NCBI GenBank assembly: GCA_951640195.1
Contig: OX621163.1
Span: 496,001-560,000, forward strand
Source: Porpolomopsis calyptriformis
Taxonomy: Eukaryota; Basidiomycota; Agaricomycetes; Agaricales; Hygrophoraceae
Reading direction: 5' to 3'
DNA length: 64,000 bases
The position numbers were made by a program, and so were the translations under genes. The notes beneath the pieces are model-generated. The model was not told where the DNA came from and made no database searches. It saw only the letters and a program-made list of their open reading frames with translations. This document shows, piece after piece, positions 1-13,422 of this stretch (position 1 is the first letter of the stretch; each line of letters starts with the position of its first letter).

Positions 1-3000
1 GATAATTGTATCCGTGAATTTTAGCGAATGCGGACAAAAACTTGGTACACGTTGAATTGCTTCGAAAGAGCGCAGCATCATTTTCTGAGGGTTAAGGCTT
101 GAATATGCAATTGATTCGTGTTCGGATGAAAGCTTTACCTGTATGCGCAATTTCACGGTCTATCATGAGCTTCAGGAGACTCATCAAGGAAGACCGAGTG
201 TCGAAAAGGTTCAGCATGACGGAAATCATGATATCAGCTTCGGAGGCAGGGCAAGTCTCGCAAATTGCCAGTGGTAGGACCATCTATGTCTATGTCGATC
301 AGAATATCTGGGTAATGAATCCGAGGGCTTACGTCGGAAGCTTTGACTAACTAAAAATCTCCACTTTAGGCTAGAGACAACAACCAGTGACAATTTTACT
401 CACTTCGCGAAGGCGAGTTTGGCGAACAGCTCTCGGCGAATTGTTCTGGGCATGGAACTTCGTACCTCGGTTGAGAACTCGTTCGAAGACTTGTGCAAAA
501 ATAATGCGCTTCTCAGTGTCGCCATCATAGGCGAGATGTAGACATTGTTTGACGCCACTTTGAGGGTTGGCGCAGACCAAGTGTGATAGTCCAGTGACTA
601 CCAAATCGCGCAGTTCATCCTCTCTTTGACGCATGCGGATATTCTAACTGAAATGGGTAAATTACCCTGAATTCGCGTCATAGATGCTCACATGTTGTGC
701 TGATGTTGGATCAGAAACGCTATCCGACATCTGAAAAGACATTGTGAACAATCCCGGATGCTGCTTACTTCCACAAACTCACTGAGATATCCGATTGGAT
801 CATGTCCAAACACCGTAGTAATATTCCGGAGTATCGTACGAACAACCGAGAGACTGCTTGTCGCGATTCCTCGTCAATAACGTCATCCTTTGTTCCAAAT
901 TGCAATCGGTGCAAAAGTTTGACAGCGGTTCGAAGGCAGCTCATGTTAAGATCATCTTGTACTCGCAGGTCGCCATCGAGCATCTGACAACGGATCTCAG
1001 TCAAAAGTACTAAATAAAAAGGCGAGTTCCGACAAACATTCCCAGAATCTTGAATCCACTCCATGAGGATGTCGAGGATGTCGCCCGAAGCACAATTGGC
1101 GGGTAACGCCGATGGACCCATCTTCTCGCACACGCTGTCACAAAGAACGCAAAATTTGGCCTTGATTCGATAACAGGCGGGGCCATTAAACCTGGTAATG
1201 AACGAAGCAAGTGCAATCAAAGTGGAGCTAATATCAAGAATCAGCGCTTTATCGAGTGGTGCCTGGGCCTTTTCCATGAGCTGTTTAAGGAGTGCAACAA
1301 ACTTCAAGGTACAAAAATTAGGTTCAACCTTATGAGAAGAGCACCGCTCACGCACTTGATCAAGGAATTGCGCATACGAGTCCGTCAGTTCCAAACCAGC
1401 CCCTTGAGTAATAGTATAAACAACTCTAAAATCAAAAGTGGTCAGCAAAGCGATAGCTTATCGCTGAGTGGTCGTACTGGTCTAGATGCTTGAGGAGACG
1501 CGAATAAAGGGCAGGATTCAACTCAGATCCTAAAGCATCTCTGGCGACGTCGCGAATCTCGACAGTATCGGAAACCAGAAGGTCTGTGAGGTAACTGATA
1601 AAAGTTGCTACTAAAGGTCCTGGGTGTCGCAGGGCTCGCATTTCATCCGGAAGGTATTGAGGGGGGATAATCGAAGTAAGGGAGAGGACAACTTGATCTT
1701 CCCGCGTGCATGCGCCACTATAAGCTGCCAAAAATAGTGTCAAATTTCGCCACTGGAAATGAGTGTCCTGTCGAACAGCGCGTGAGCGCAAGAAACGATT
1801 TGTGGAACGAATCAGACCATACCTCCAATGTTAAAGGTATGGGAAGCCGGCTGGCTGATTCATCTGAGTAACCTTGCAAAGAGTCCATAAGAACCTCTGA
1901 CACCGAACGCCAGCGCCAGAAGCATTCTTCCCATATTGCAATATGAGCTGCAGTGGGACGTGCAATCGAATGGACAAGTTTTCGAATGCGCTTTTGGTGC
2001 ACAACACGGCCTGGCCGAATGGTTTGTATATGCCTGTAGCAGATATTTAACACATACCAACAACCACCACGTTAGGATCCCCCAGTTGTTCGTAGATGGC
2101 ATTTCGACAATCTCGATCCTCATTATCGCCGCCAGGGCTCACATGTGTTGTTGTGGAGCTGTCGGTTTGCGCCAAGATGCGAAGTCCTTTAGCAGCTGAT
2201 TGAGAAACTCCACTATCGGCGGATGTGAGTGACACAACAAAGGCGATTTCGGCCAATGCGAAGGCGGGAAGGCGACAAGAAGTAAGTTGAATATCCTTGA
2301 CGTGTTCGAGCTGAACAATCGCGGGTTATGAAACGTGAAGAGGGGACAACGGTGATACATACATCGACCTTTCTGGTATAAAGCTCAAGGATCTGAAGAG
2401 CCGTCGATATCCATAGCCGTTGTGCTTCCAAGTCAGTTCGAGCGTGCAACAGATTCGTGACGACACTGATAAGTGTAGCTGATCTACAGAACGCCGAAAG
2501 TAAGTCGCAGCAGCAATAAACAAACCCTAAAAAGCTCACAGAGCGCACTTCATCCACGAGATGATGATGTCATAAAAGTCATCCGTCGGTCGCGTTTTGA
2601 AAGATAGTTCCGCCAATAGTTGGAATGAATTAGCAGTGGCAATTTTAATGGAAATATCGACCGTAGTTTCCCAGAGCTTGGTGATAGCAGAGATCCATTG
2701 CTCGATCTCTTCCCCCTGTAATGTCTGCAGGAAGAATGAGAGACGAGCTTGCCAAAGGGACAAGATACCAAGAAGCAGAGCCTCCCGGTCAGAAAGAGGC
2801 TCGACGGTGGTTCGTTTAGCTTTTGGTCTCAAAGCCGCTCTCTTGGCATTACCATACTGGTCCTGTTCATTGCGTCGCAAAGCCGCGTTCTACACAACAA
2901 CGGTCAACCTCGCCATTCAGATGAGTACCCATTGCATACCTTAAAAATACTTCGAAGACGATGAGCCAAAGCAACCTCCAATTCGTCTAAGGACCGTCGC

Positions 3001-5141
3001 CAAGGAAATCGAGGAGCCTGATGCAAGCTCTGAGATACCAAGTCCAGCAACCGCGACAAAAGGCTCGTACCTCCAAAGTCAACGTCAAACAGGCCTTTAC
3101 AGCGCAGATCTTAACAACCTCTGAGCGTTCGGGCTCAAGGCAAGCGACGAAAAGCGGGATCGATTCTTCGTTTGGCAATAATTGAAAAATGGTTACCAAA
3201 GCTTCTGAATAAAGAGCAACATCGATTTCCTCTCCAGAATCCCAGAATGGCTTTTGATTGTAGGTCGTCCACAACGCACTCTGACAGAAATCATCAGATG
3301 CTTACAAAAGGTGGGTCACAAGGTGATGGTATTACCTTTATCTCATGCGCGATATCGTTTCCGATCAGGCGCAACGGAGCTTCGCCCTCGGGAGGAACAT
3401 GGATAGCGGCTCTGCAGATATCGAGAGTGCATATTAACGCAACATCGGAAAGTTTGGAGGGCGTATTAGCATGTTTGATTACATCCTCAACAATTCGATA
3501 CTCCTAAAAAGAATTGTTATGTACGCAACAATAGTTTGGTATGATGGAACAGGCGAACCTTTCTCGAGGGAGTCTTCTGACCAGCTATGTTGGCGTACCC
3601 GAAATGATCCAACTGGAAGTCCGACGTCAAGCGATCTGAAGTGATACAATGGAGAGCTACGAGGATAGGCCACAGGGACTTCTCGATACCAGCCTGAGGG
3701 ATAGAGTACAAGAGGTCGAAGACGCGCTCAGGAGAACCCTCCATGCGACCTTTGGAATGAATAACGTCTTTATACTCGGACGGGAAAAGAGCTATCCAGT
3801 TCCAGATAGCAGTGCGGAGAGGGGTAGCGAGCGCCATCTGTGTCTCCCGTCTCATATTGACCAGTAACGAAGACAATTCTAACACTCTATGAGAGGGAGG
3901 TGGAAAACCAGGATAAAATTTTTACCATTCAAAACTTGGATCAGCCTTGTTCTATCCAAAGCGCTGTAAACCATTAAATTAAAGTCCACGACATCTGGAT
4001 TGTCTTCGGAGGTGCTTGCAAGGTAGTGAATCTTGTTGCGCAGGCGGTGAAACACAACCGTCCAGTTGGACGCTGATAAATGATAGACGATCAGACCAGC
4101 GAATTTGGCAATGAGTGGACCGAGGGATAAAAAGGTCTTGATGAGGGTCACAGGGGTCTTCTCGTAGGACAAGTTGCGTGTCGGAATGGGGATCGTTGAT
4201 TGTATACTCAACTTTCCAGAGTTAATAGAGATGGACGAGGGTCGATTGTACAAGCCCGGTTTTGAAGGTTCCAGGGGAGTCAGCGTAGGAGAAATTTCGT
4301 CGACACTCAACTCCGGCACAAATTGTGATACAGTTAACTCAAGAGACTCGAAACCGTGGTAGGAAATTCCAGCAGGACGATTTGAAGGCATCAGCTGATT
4401 TTCAGAGGGCGTCGTCTGGCGCAAAAAGAGAATCATCACACTTAAAATATATCTGGCACAATTATCGTCCAGTGGGGGAGGTTCGGTAGACTGAACGGGG
4501 GTCTCTGAACGTTCCGTAGGGGAAAGCTTTTTCTTGATCGATCCGCTAGCACGAGAGCTACTCCGAGGGTTCTGGTTCCACCGCGAAGCCATGGCGACCG
4601 ACAGGACTTTCAAGATGAACAGTTGAGACTGCAAAGTTTCGATCGTCCATTGGGTACTGATATCGGATGGCTAAAAACTACATGTTAGGGGAAGTCGGTA
4701 GACGAAGCGGAGCGGAAAACTGCCTTAGCCAATCTTTCCAATAGCTCACTGAGAGCCCAGGCAATCAGGTCAAGCGAATCGTGATGAGCTAACTCGACAA
4801 GAGCTTCAACTGCATGCTGAGTGGCCTTGTCGGATTCAAGGACATCCAGGGAAAGACCGGAATGGCATGGAAGCTGATGTGGGTCGCGTACCGGACGTAA
4901 GCAAGCGTAACTCATGATGGGAAAATCAAGTTGCCTTATTTTTCAGTCTATTGACCAAAACCTGAACAATTTTTTGCTGGGGTGTTGGGGAAGAGCTTGG
5001 CGGTAGAATAGGGTGCGATTGGTTGGATTGACCGCTGAAAGCATGGTAAGAGTCGTTGCTCCTGTGCACTCGTGTGCTGCTGGACGTTGCACTTGATGCA
5101 AGATGTCCAACCGCCGACGCTGAGGGTCGTCTGAGAGGCAT
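1..5141 (-). CDS. Neurofibromin/Ira-like Ras GTPase-activating protein, 5' part (runs off left edge)
   Basis: A multi-exon minus-strand gene (about 13 coding blocks visible) starts at the ATG at 5141 and leaves the window at base 1. The N-terminus reads QKIVQVLVNRLKNK joined to LPCHSGLSLDVLES, followed by LIAWALSELLERLAK and QSQLFILKVLSVAMASRW, a pattern I associate with fungal NF1/Ira proteins. The block at 92-283 (NLFDTRSSLMSLLKLMIDRE) matches the segment at the start of the neurofibromin GAP-related domain (NLFDSRHLLYQLL-type in animals). The catalytic GAP domain therefore lies mostly outside the window. By family, the protein stimulates GTP hydrolysis by Ras and damps cAMP/growth signalling at membranes. 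The first intron (4874-4934) appears to use a GC donor. The gene is divergent from the small gene at 5408 over about 270 bp. Exact internal exon borders are approximate. Confidence 0.8.
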
Positions 5142-5407
5142 CTGAAGCCGACTGCCAGAGCGAACGGGGACGAAAGCAAGGAGAATCCCAGGATTTTGCC
5201 AAACGGGAATGAATTAAGGATCAAATGCCAAAGGAAATGTGGGTAATCAATTATGTAATTGATTTGATTATACATGTCACGGTGTGACGCACTCAATTGT
5301 TAGACGTAAGCTCGAGGGCCTCAAGGCCTCCTCAAGTTGCACTCAATCACCCCGGCCAGCGCTGCAGGTTTTCGATACTTAATACCCATCACCCATCATC
5401 TCGCACA

Positions 5408-5827
5408 TGTCTTCCGTCGACCAGATCCAAGTAAGTCCACAACATCGTCCAGAGACGTCAGCGACATGCGCCAACAACAATTTGAACAGCCTGGAGACAT
5501 CGTCTCCGTCCATTCAGGACAAAGAGGACAGATGCAGGGCCTTGTCGTAGGCTCTCACTTCGACTACGCCGTAAGCCCGGACCATGACTCATGCTTGATC
5601 CTATATTTAATCTGATCGCCGCCAGGGGCGACAGATTCTCGAGGTTCAACTGCCGCCCAATGAAATATTCCACGCTTGGTATGTTCCCCCGCTTGATATC
5701 CACTCTCGTCTTTCTTCCCCACCACCATCGCAGGTATCCTACTGTTACCCGTGTCAAGCGTACGATTGCCTATTCTCCTTCCTCTGCGGGCAGACAGCGA
5801 ATGATCGAACGTCGTGTGTACTGGTAA
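5408..5827 (+). CDS. Small orphan protein, about 83 aa, four exons
   Basis: The start ATG at 5408 gives MSSVDQIQ, then an intron to 5489, PGDIVSVHSGQRGQMQGLVVG, a second intron with gtaagc/gccag borders, GRQILEVQLPPNEIFHAW, a third intron, and YPTVTRVKRTIAYSP ending RRVYW-stop. All junctions are GT-AG and keep one frame. The protein is mostly beta-prone: GD.V.V..G and G.VV..H..... resemble a KOW/SH3-like barrel, but that is inference from pattern only. I do not recognise the family. It is divergent from the neurofibromin-like gene, so the two may share a promoter in 5142-5407. Confidence 0.6.
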
Positions 5828-6171
5828 CAGCAATCCGTACATTCCCCGGCCCTCAAATCGGATTTTGCAACCGATGATGTATATAAAAATGCTTTCAGGC
5901 ACAAATGGGCCCTTGGCGGCTCGTTGGCAGGACGGAGGATATCGGGACTGAGGTCGGCAGGAAACAACAAATCCCAGAGACTTTGATCTGAATTGGAATA
6001 TGTTTTTTACTCAGCACTTGTCTCGATTTCCATATGTATAGAATATTGCATCCGAGAGGAGGAGTTGCATGATCGTATTTGAATCCGCACAAGACAAATG
6101 ATACAAGATGGTCAAAATAAGATCGAGCAGGTGGGAGAGGGGGGGTTTCTCGCGGGATTGCCTAGTTTTAT
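5828..6171. other. Intergenic, no gene seen
   Basis: Convergent 3' ends of the small gene at 5408 and the ubiquitin protease at 6172 face each other here. I see short ORFs only, with no splice logic and no recognisable motif. Confidence 0.6.
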
Positions 6172-8699
6172 CTAGGCTCTAAGTCCAACCACAGATGGTC
6201 CTACAAGAGGGTGGACGGGTCGTGGTGAGTGTATCCGAGGTGGAGGCTCCGGAGACCGAGGAGAGGTAGTTGGCGATATTGATGGGAGATGTTCCGAAGG
6301 TACCGCCGGCACAACTTCGGACGAAGAAAGCGAGGACGATCCTGAATCTGACGCTGGAGATATTGGCTCTGGGACACAATCCTCGCACACATGTGCATTA
6401 CCATTGGCAGTACCATTCGGAAGAAGGGTTTCCGGCCGCTTAGGCGTACGTTCTGCCTCCGACGATGACACAACGCTCGAGTCCCGCTCCGATGGTGCAG
6501 CACTTAAGCTTCTCCCTCGCCCCGCAACCACACTCCGCACAACACGTGCACCCATCATCCGATCAGCCTTCTCCTCCACACGATGCACAACCTCAGCCTC
6601 GCTCGCGCTCAATAACGACGACTCTGACCCATTCACATGCACTGTCAGAGTGTCCGGCTTGAGGGTCTCTTCCGAGCTTCGCGGCGAATGTTGTAACGGG
6701 TAAATCCCTAAACGAGGCTGCTGCACTCGCTCATAATACAACATAAACACGGCCGACCCTTCTTGCAATACCGTCTCAATGCCACACTCCCTAACTGATT
6801 CATCGCTGAGGCGCAACCACCCTCGACCAGGTTGACTCGCCTCTTCATCCTCCCACACTGGTGTACCAGGTTCTCCGTTTTCCTTATTGCATCCCAGTGG
6901 ATCTGAAACTTTTGGCGGGTCGAAGCGTTTAGCTCCTGCAGTTACTGGGCGTGGTTTGCGACGGAAGCAGATGTAGTGCCCGAATGAGTGCTGCCCGTAA
7001 TGGCAAACAACAGCAGATAGGCGATATATACTCCGTGGGGTGGCGTATGTTGCTGGCGTTGGTGTTGTGGACCGAGGGAGGGATGGTGGTGGAGAGGATA
7101 TGGGGACGGAGGGACTGGTGGAAAGTTTACCGGATGTCGTAAATGGGGTAAGGTCAAGGAGCTCTTGGAAGAGAACGCGAACATGGTTTTTGGAAGCATA
7201 GTGGCCTGAGTGTACCGAACGGTTAATATGGAGGGCTAAGACCGGCGGAGGCTATGTAAAAGTCTAAATAAGGGCAGGGCTGAGAAGACGTTCATAGCTC
7301 ACCCTCGCAACCATGGCTTGCTTGGTGGAAGCCTTGCTGTGCACTTTTTCCAATTTGACGCCTTTCAGATCGTCCTCAATCCGACCTTGGTCCAGCGCCG
7401 CCTTGACCAGCACAGCCATCCGATTTACATCCCGCGCCCGTTTCTTTTTTGAAGATGACGAGCTCGTTTCAGGTTTTATTGTCGCAGCGAGCTTTTGTGC
7501 CTCCTGGAGAAGCCGTTTATGAGTCGCCAACAGGGAACACTTTCTGCAAATGCAATCCGTCAAGACTTCAAGCCTTGTGTAGTCTGCGAGACAATCTTCC
7601 AAATTACAGCTGCTCTGCACGATACAGTTAGATAGATAGTAATAAACATAATGACCTTAACACGCACGACCAGCCGTGGGAGAGCCAGTTGCCAGTTATC
7701 GAAGGCAAAGTGCATCACAGCTTCCGTATACCCACATTCTATGCAACTTCGTCGGTTCGCTGTCAATCCATCGAAGACACTCTTTCCAATTTCACGACTT
7801 GTTTCCTCAAGTTGTGAAAGTCCGCCAAGTCCTCGATCGCGATAGCCTTCCTTATCTACAGCGGTGGTCTCGTTCTTGATACATTCTGAGAGTAACTGGA
7901 ACAGTTCTTGGGCATCCTGATGTTCGCGGGAGGAGAAAAGCGAGTTGTGTTTTCCTGGGTTGTGGTCTGAAAGTGCCTTGATAATGTCGAGAGGTTGGAT
8001 GGAGGCGTGATAGGAATTGGGCGTGTTCAAAGCTAGATAAGATACAGAGCAATCAGCAAGGCGAAATGCAGGGAACGAATGCCTACCGTGGAGGAGCTCT
8101 TGAAGGGCATCGATTACAGGTGAGGGCACATCCAAAGCCTCGGCTTTGGCGTGAATCTTGTCGATATGCGGTTGGAGGTAACATAGCGACGCCATTGCCT
8201 GCCACGAATATGAATAAATAATTCATAGTCTCGGTGACTCGTTCCGAACCTGCAGAGTTGCGTTCATGAAGCAATAGGTGCCAGAGATATTAATGAGTCC
8301 AGGATAATAACCTTCATCGCTAGACTCTTCTTTCGAGGATTCTATACCCCAGTAGTGTTAACGCAATACGTTTAGAAGATGATCAGTAGACGTACCCGGC
8401 TTTGCGCTACCATTGAGGGCAACCTGGTCTGCGCGAGTCCGAGCCTGGGCCTTCTTGGATTTCTTCCTTTCATGAGAGGCCGGGCTAGAGGATGAATGCC
8501 CATTTAACCAGTTCCATGGAAGACCGAGACCGAGACTCTCCAGAACCATAACAGTCGAGTAAAACAGAGAGGTTCTGTTGGCGTGGTTGGCAATGTAGAA
8601 TACCAGCACGGGAATGAGTAAAAGTACGATGAGAGGGACTATCTGCTGAACAGCTGAGCTTGAGAGTGATGTGAGACGAAAGTCGTCTTGAAAGAACAT
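6172..8699 (-). CDS. Membrane-anchored ubiquitin-specific protease (Ubp1/USP30-like)
   Basis: The ATG at 8699 starts a 5-6 exon gene. The first exon has a strongly hydrophobic segment (QQIVPLIVLLLIPVLVFYIA, about residues 19-38), i.e. an N-terminal membrane anchor, followed by a basic Lys/Arg stretch. The second exon carries the catalytic Cys box GTYCFMNATLQ. Downstream come SREHQDAQELFQLL, a CxxC pair (CIECGY) and a second (CICRKC) as expected for the zinc-binding fingers. The catalytic His box is YRLSAVVCHYGQHSFGHY and the C-terminal USP strand is WLRLSDESVREC...VFMLYYERV. All catalytic elements are present, so it should remove ubiquitin from membrane-proximal substrates. The anchor resembles yeast Ubp1 (ER) and animal USP30 (mitochondrial surface); which organelle applies cannot be told. 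The tail after the catalytic domain (about 150 aa) is Ser/Pro-rich. The stop is TAG at 6172. Confidence 0.88.
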
Positions 8700-8827
8700 G
8701 TGTCGCCGGCGCGTTCAAGACGGGATGAAAGACGACATCCTGCGACTTTTTTGCTCATGAAAACGGGTTACCAATGGGATGGACGTTTTAACGGATTCTA
8801 TGGCATAACTACGGCAAGGTTCGGGAC

Positions 8828-8912
8828 GGCTACCTGGCGCAATGGTAGCGCGTTTGGCTTCGATTGCTCTACGTGTACCAAAAGGTTGCAGGTTCGAGTC
8901 CTGCGGTGGTCA
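8828..8912 (+). tRNA. tRNA-Arg(TCG) with 13-nt intron
   Basis: The acceptor stem GGCTACC pairs with GGTGGTC and is followed by discriminator A. The D arm is GCGC/GCGC, the anticodon stem TTTGG/CCAAA, and the T arm GCAGG TTCGAGT CCTGC. The anticodon loop reads CT-TCG-A, then a 13-nt intron (8864-8876) after position 37, then A38. A T-run right after 8914 is the Pol III terminator. The intron assignment assumes the standard position; the anticodon TCG follows from it. Confidence 0.85.
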
Positions 8913-9020
8913 GATTTTTTTCTTTTCCGTGCACAACCCTGCACGTGATCCCGGATGAACCGAGACGCGTTGCCTTTGTCCATGTCTTACCGCCAACCGT
9001 GTTGGATATTTCACTAAATA

Positions 9021-11068
<2,048 letters not shown>

Positions 11069-11144
11069 TGGTACCGTACACATCGTTATAGTATATACCT
11101 TCGGAAGGAAAGAAAAAAAAAGGGGAGGAATGATATATTCCATA

Positions 11145-11229
11145 TGACCACCGCAGGACTCGAACCTGCAGCCTTTTGGTACACGTAGAGCAGTCGAAGC
11201 CAAACGCGCTACCATTGCGCCAGGTAGCC
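11145..11229 (-). tRNA. tRNA-Arg(TCG) with 13-nt intron, second copy
   Basis: Read on the minus strand it is identical to the tRNA at 8828 except for one intron base and one variable-loop base. It has the same 85-nt length and the same 13-nt intron. A T-rich terminator (the + strand A-run at 11111-11121) lies downstream. It points toward the other copy, so CDC7 is flanked by an inverted tRNA pair. Confidence 0.85.
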
Positions 11230-11317
11230 ATTAATAGGGTAAAATACGGGTTTTACTTATTTGGCCTAATTTGTCATACTTCATCTTTCCCTCCTGTTGG
11301 TCAACAATTTTCACTTG

Positions 11318-12018
11318 ATGGCAGCCTTACTTACTTCCAGCCATTCGCCAATTCCCGTTCTCGAGCCCTCGGAAGTGCTTTGGGCAGCAATCGAGTCTGG
11401 CCAAGCCGAACTCACACTTACCATTCCGGACGCTCCACCACAAGGTTCCGCAGCATCAGGAGGATCGGGTGGTGCGAGGAATTGGAAAGAACTAGGGGGG
11501 GTCTGGCTCACTAATCAACGAGTGCGTACTTTCTATCGCTGCTATTATTCCTTTCAGGCCGTTATAGGTTAGTGTGATTGACCAACCTCGCAGTTTATCT
11601 TCCATGCTGTCCCGTCTCTTGAACCACTTCTGCTATCTGTCCCACTGCGTTCCATGCTTTCGACGAAATTCGAACAGCCTTATCTCTTTGGCAGTAACTT
11701 CCTTGCCTTTGAGGTCCAGCCGGCGGCATTCGGCGGCTTGACGAACGGGACGCATGCCGAACTGAGGTTCAAGGACCTCCCGATGTTTGACTTTGTCAGT
11801 AAACTGGAGAATGCGCGCAAAGCAGCCATTCTATTGCATATGAGACGCCAGGCAGATGAAGAGGCACTACGTGCGTTGTCTTATTTTTTCCTGTCCTGGT
11901 AGTATTTTTTTGAACTACATTCATCGGTGCAGCTGTATATACCCCCGCACAAGAGAACTCTTCTGCGGTTTATAACGCTGGTGTTCCCACAGATGACCCC
12001 CCTGGTTACGATGTTTGA
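11318..12018 (+). CDS. WBP2/GRAM-like stress-induced protein (UPF0664 type)
   Basis: The start is the ATG at 11318 (MAALLTSSHSPIPVL). Three visible coding blocks encode ELTLTIPDAP, a Gly/Ser loop, WKELGGVWLTNQR, then FIFHAVPSLEPLLLSVPLRS MLSTKFEQPYLFGSNFLAFE, GGLTNGTHAELRFKDLPMFDFVS and a final exon ending in DDPPGYDV-stop at 12018. This follows the PH/GRAM-like fold of WBP2 proteins, known in fission yeast as the UPF0664 stress-induced protein. The terminal PPGY matches the PPxY motif by which WBP2 binds WW-domain ubiquitin ligases; a link to Rsp5-type ligases is inference. The family is usually 180-210 aa, in line with this gene. Confidence 0.8.
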
Positions 12019-12402
12019 CCTCGTTCACAATACAACGCCCCTTTATTCTATCGTATCGTTGAGGACGGCGGGTAAAATGCTCCGAATCTATCGTTCACCC
12101 TTTAGCCGCTTCTTGTGGACAAGTCTCATCAAACCTCCCTTGAATCACCTCAGTGTCGAACAGGCTGGGTAAAGACCCGTCTCGATTGAAGAAAGCGTAC
12201 TGTTACAACAAAGCAACTTTTGTTCCCTACCAAACAGTCTCTCAAGGACTACTCTCCAAGCCAAAAAACCGCTGGGTATCTTCAACATATGACATCCATC
12301 AGACTTTGACCCTCGCTGCCTGCGATCCCTTTAGACAAATGGAAGCATTGAATTTCTCATTGAACTCACCAAGGATCTTTGATCGAAAAGAAAACGAAGT
12401 TA
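12019..12402. other. Intergenic, convergent 3' ends
   Basis: This is the space between the WBP2-like gene and the minus-strand membrane-protein gene. One 92-codon reading frame crosses it, but it has no recognisable motif and the region is more simply two 3' UTRs. Confidence 0.5.
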
Positions 12403-12969
12403 TCAATGCGATAGCACGACCACGACCGTGAACATCGCGATGCCTGCAAAAATGAAGGCGATCGGAAGGGTTCGCTCGATGGAAGATTTCCATGACGAAA
12501 GCCAGAAGCCGTGGTCATCACGAAAGGAAGGCGGCCGACATTGGAGGTAGCTGACGGCAAGTACAGCGCCAGACACTTCGAAAACCAGCCCGAGGATGGC
12601 AAGTACCCGAGTGCTTGACGTCGGGGCGAATGTATTGGAAGTGAGAAGGTTCATTTCCGCACCGATCATGGTGCATGCCTGGAGGAGGGATTCAGTCAAA
12701 CAGACAAAAGTTGTTTGTTTCATGGTGCAAACCACGATGATCTGGGCATTCAAGCTGTTCACAAAATCGTCGGAGTCAACGCCTCTCTGGGGGAGTGTTA
12801 TGGGTGGAAGGGGCGGGGGGTGGGCGTAATGCCAAGTAGCATGTCGCCTAGCGAGCGCTGGTGGTCTTGACGAATGTGGATTCTGGCCAATGGATGGACT
12901 AGGTTCCGCTGTGTCAAGCCCACCGACATGTTGCTCGTTCAAAAAACTCGTGTGATTTAAATCGGCCAT
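12403..12969 (-). CDS. Two-TM membrane protein, family member D
   Basis: The ATG at 12969 (MADLNHTSFLNEQ) opens a polar Pro/His-rich N-terminus of about 75 aa. Then follow FVNSLNAQIIV, an intron (gtttgc...ctccag), ACTMIGAEMNLLTSNTF and two hydrophobic segments (VLAILGLVFEVSGAVLAVSY and LPIAFIFAGIAMFTVVVVL). The stop is TGA at 12403. The same architecture and the same intron position occur in the genes at 53656, 54951 and 60407, so this is a paralogous family; this copy is the most diverged. I do not recognise a named domain and assign no function. A TATA-like run (tatttatatatataat on the minus strand near 13100) lies upstream. The gene ends about 180 bp from the left boundary of the mobile island. 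Confidence 0.65.
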   Translation of the reverse strand: MADLNHTSFLNEQHVGGLDTAEPSPSIGQNPHSSRPPALARRHATWHYAHPPPLPPITLPQRGVDSDDFVNSLNAQIIVVCTMKQTTFVCLTESLLQACTMIGAEMNLLTSNTFAPTSSTRVLAILGLVFEVSGAVLAVSYLQCRPPSFRDDHGFWLSSWKSSIERTLPIAFIFAGIAMFTVVVVLSH

Positions 12970-13147
12970 GGGTGAGCTGAATGATGACCAATAGACTTGC
13001 ACTACGAATTTCGAATGTACTCGAGTTGAGCAGAGATCTATGTCGGTTGGGAACGCTACGTATGAGGAAATGACATTGTGAAAGCATACGGTGATCGAGA
13101 TTATATATATAAATAGGACGGTAGGGTCACGTGAGTCGCATCAGTGT

Positions 13148-13168
13148 TATCCAGACAAATTATATGTA
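13148..13168 (+). repeat. Left 21-bp direct repeat of the island
   Basis: It is identical over 21 bp to 33003-33023, with different flanking bases on both sides. The copies are 19,855 bp apart. This is the candidate recombination or target site. Confidence 0.75.
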
Positions 13169-13181
13169 GGCCATAGTCCAG

Positions 13182-13214
13182 CCAAATTTACACAGCTGAA
13201 CTGTAAAATTTAGC
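13182..13214 (+). repeat. Left subterminal inverted repeat
   Basis: It contains CAAATTTA, about 10 nt, then ACTGTAAAATTTA. The reverse complement of 32963-32993 has the same order with small differences. It lies 13 nt inside the left direct repeat. Confidence 0.5.
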
Positions 13215-13422
13215 ACCCGCCCATTAGATAATCTAAGTCTCACTGAACTGTCAATCCTGCCGAGTTCAACCCGCCCAAACGAATCGTCAATTTGTGACGG
13301 TCCATCTGAGTTCGACGCAGCAGCCAAGGTGATGTGTAGCATAGGGTTGGGTCCCACACTCGTGGCCCATCCATCTACACCTCATCACTGCCTTGCCTCA
13401 CTCAGGCAGATCATTCCCTCCC

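Noticed and set aside
8828..8912. tRNA-Trp instead of tRNA-Arg
   Set aside because: The D-arm resembles Trp tRNAs, but the only loop that pairs TTTGG with CCAAA places TCG at the anticodon.
12153..12431. 92-codon plus-strand frame between convergent genes
   Set aside because: No motif and it overlaps the end of the two-TM gene; probably 3' UTR.
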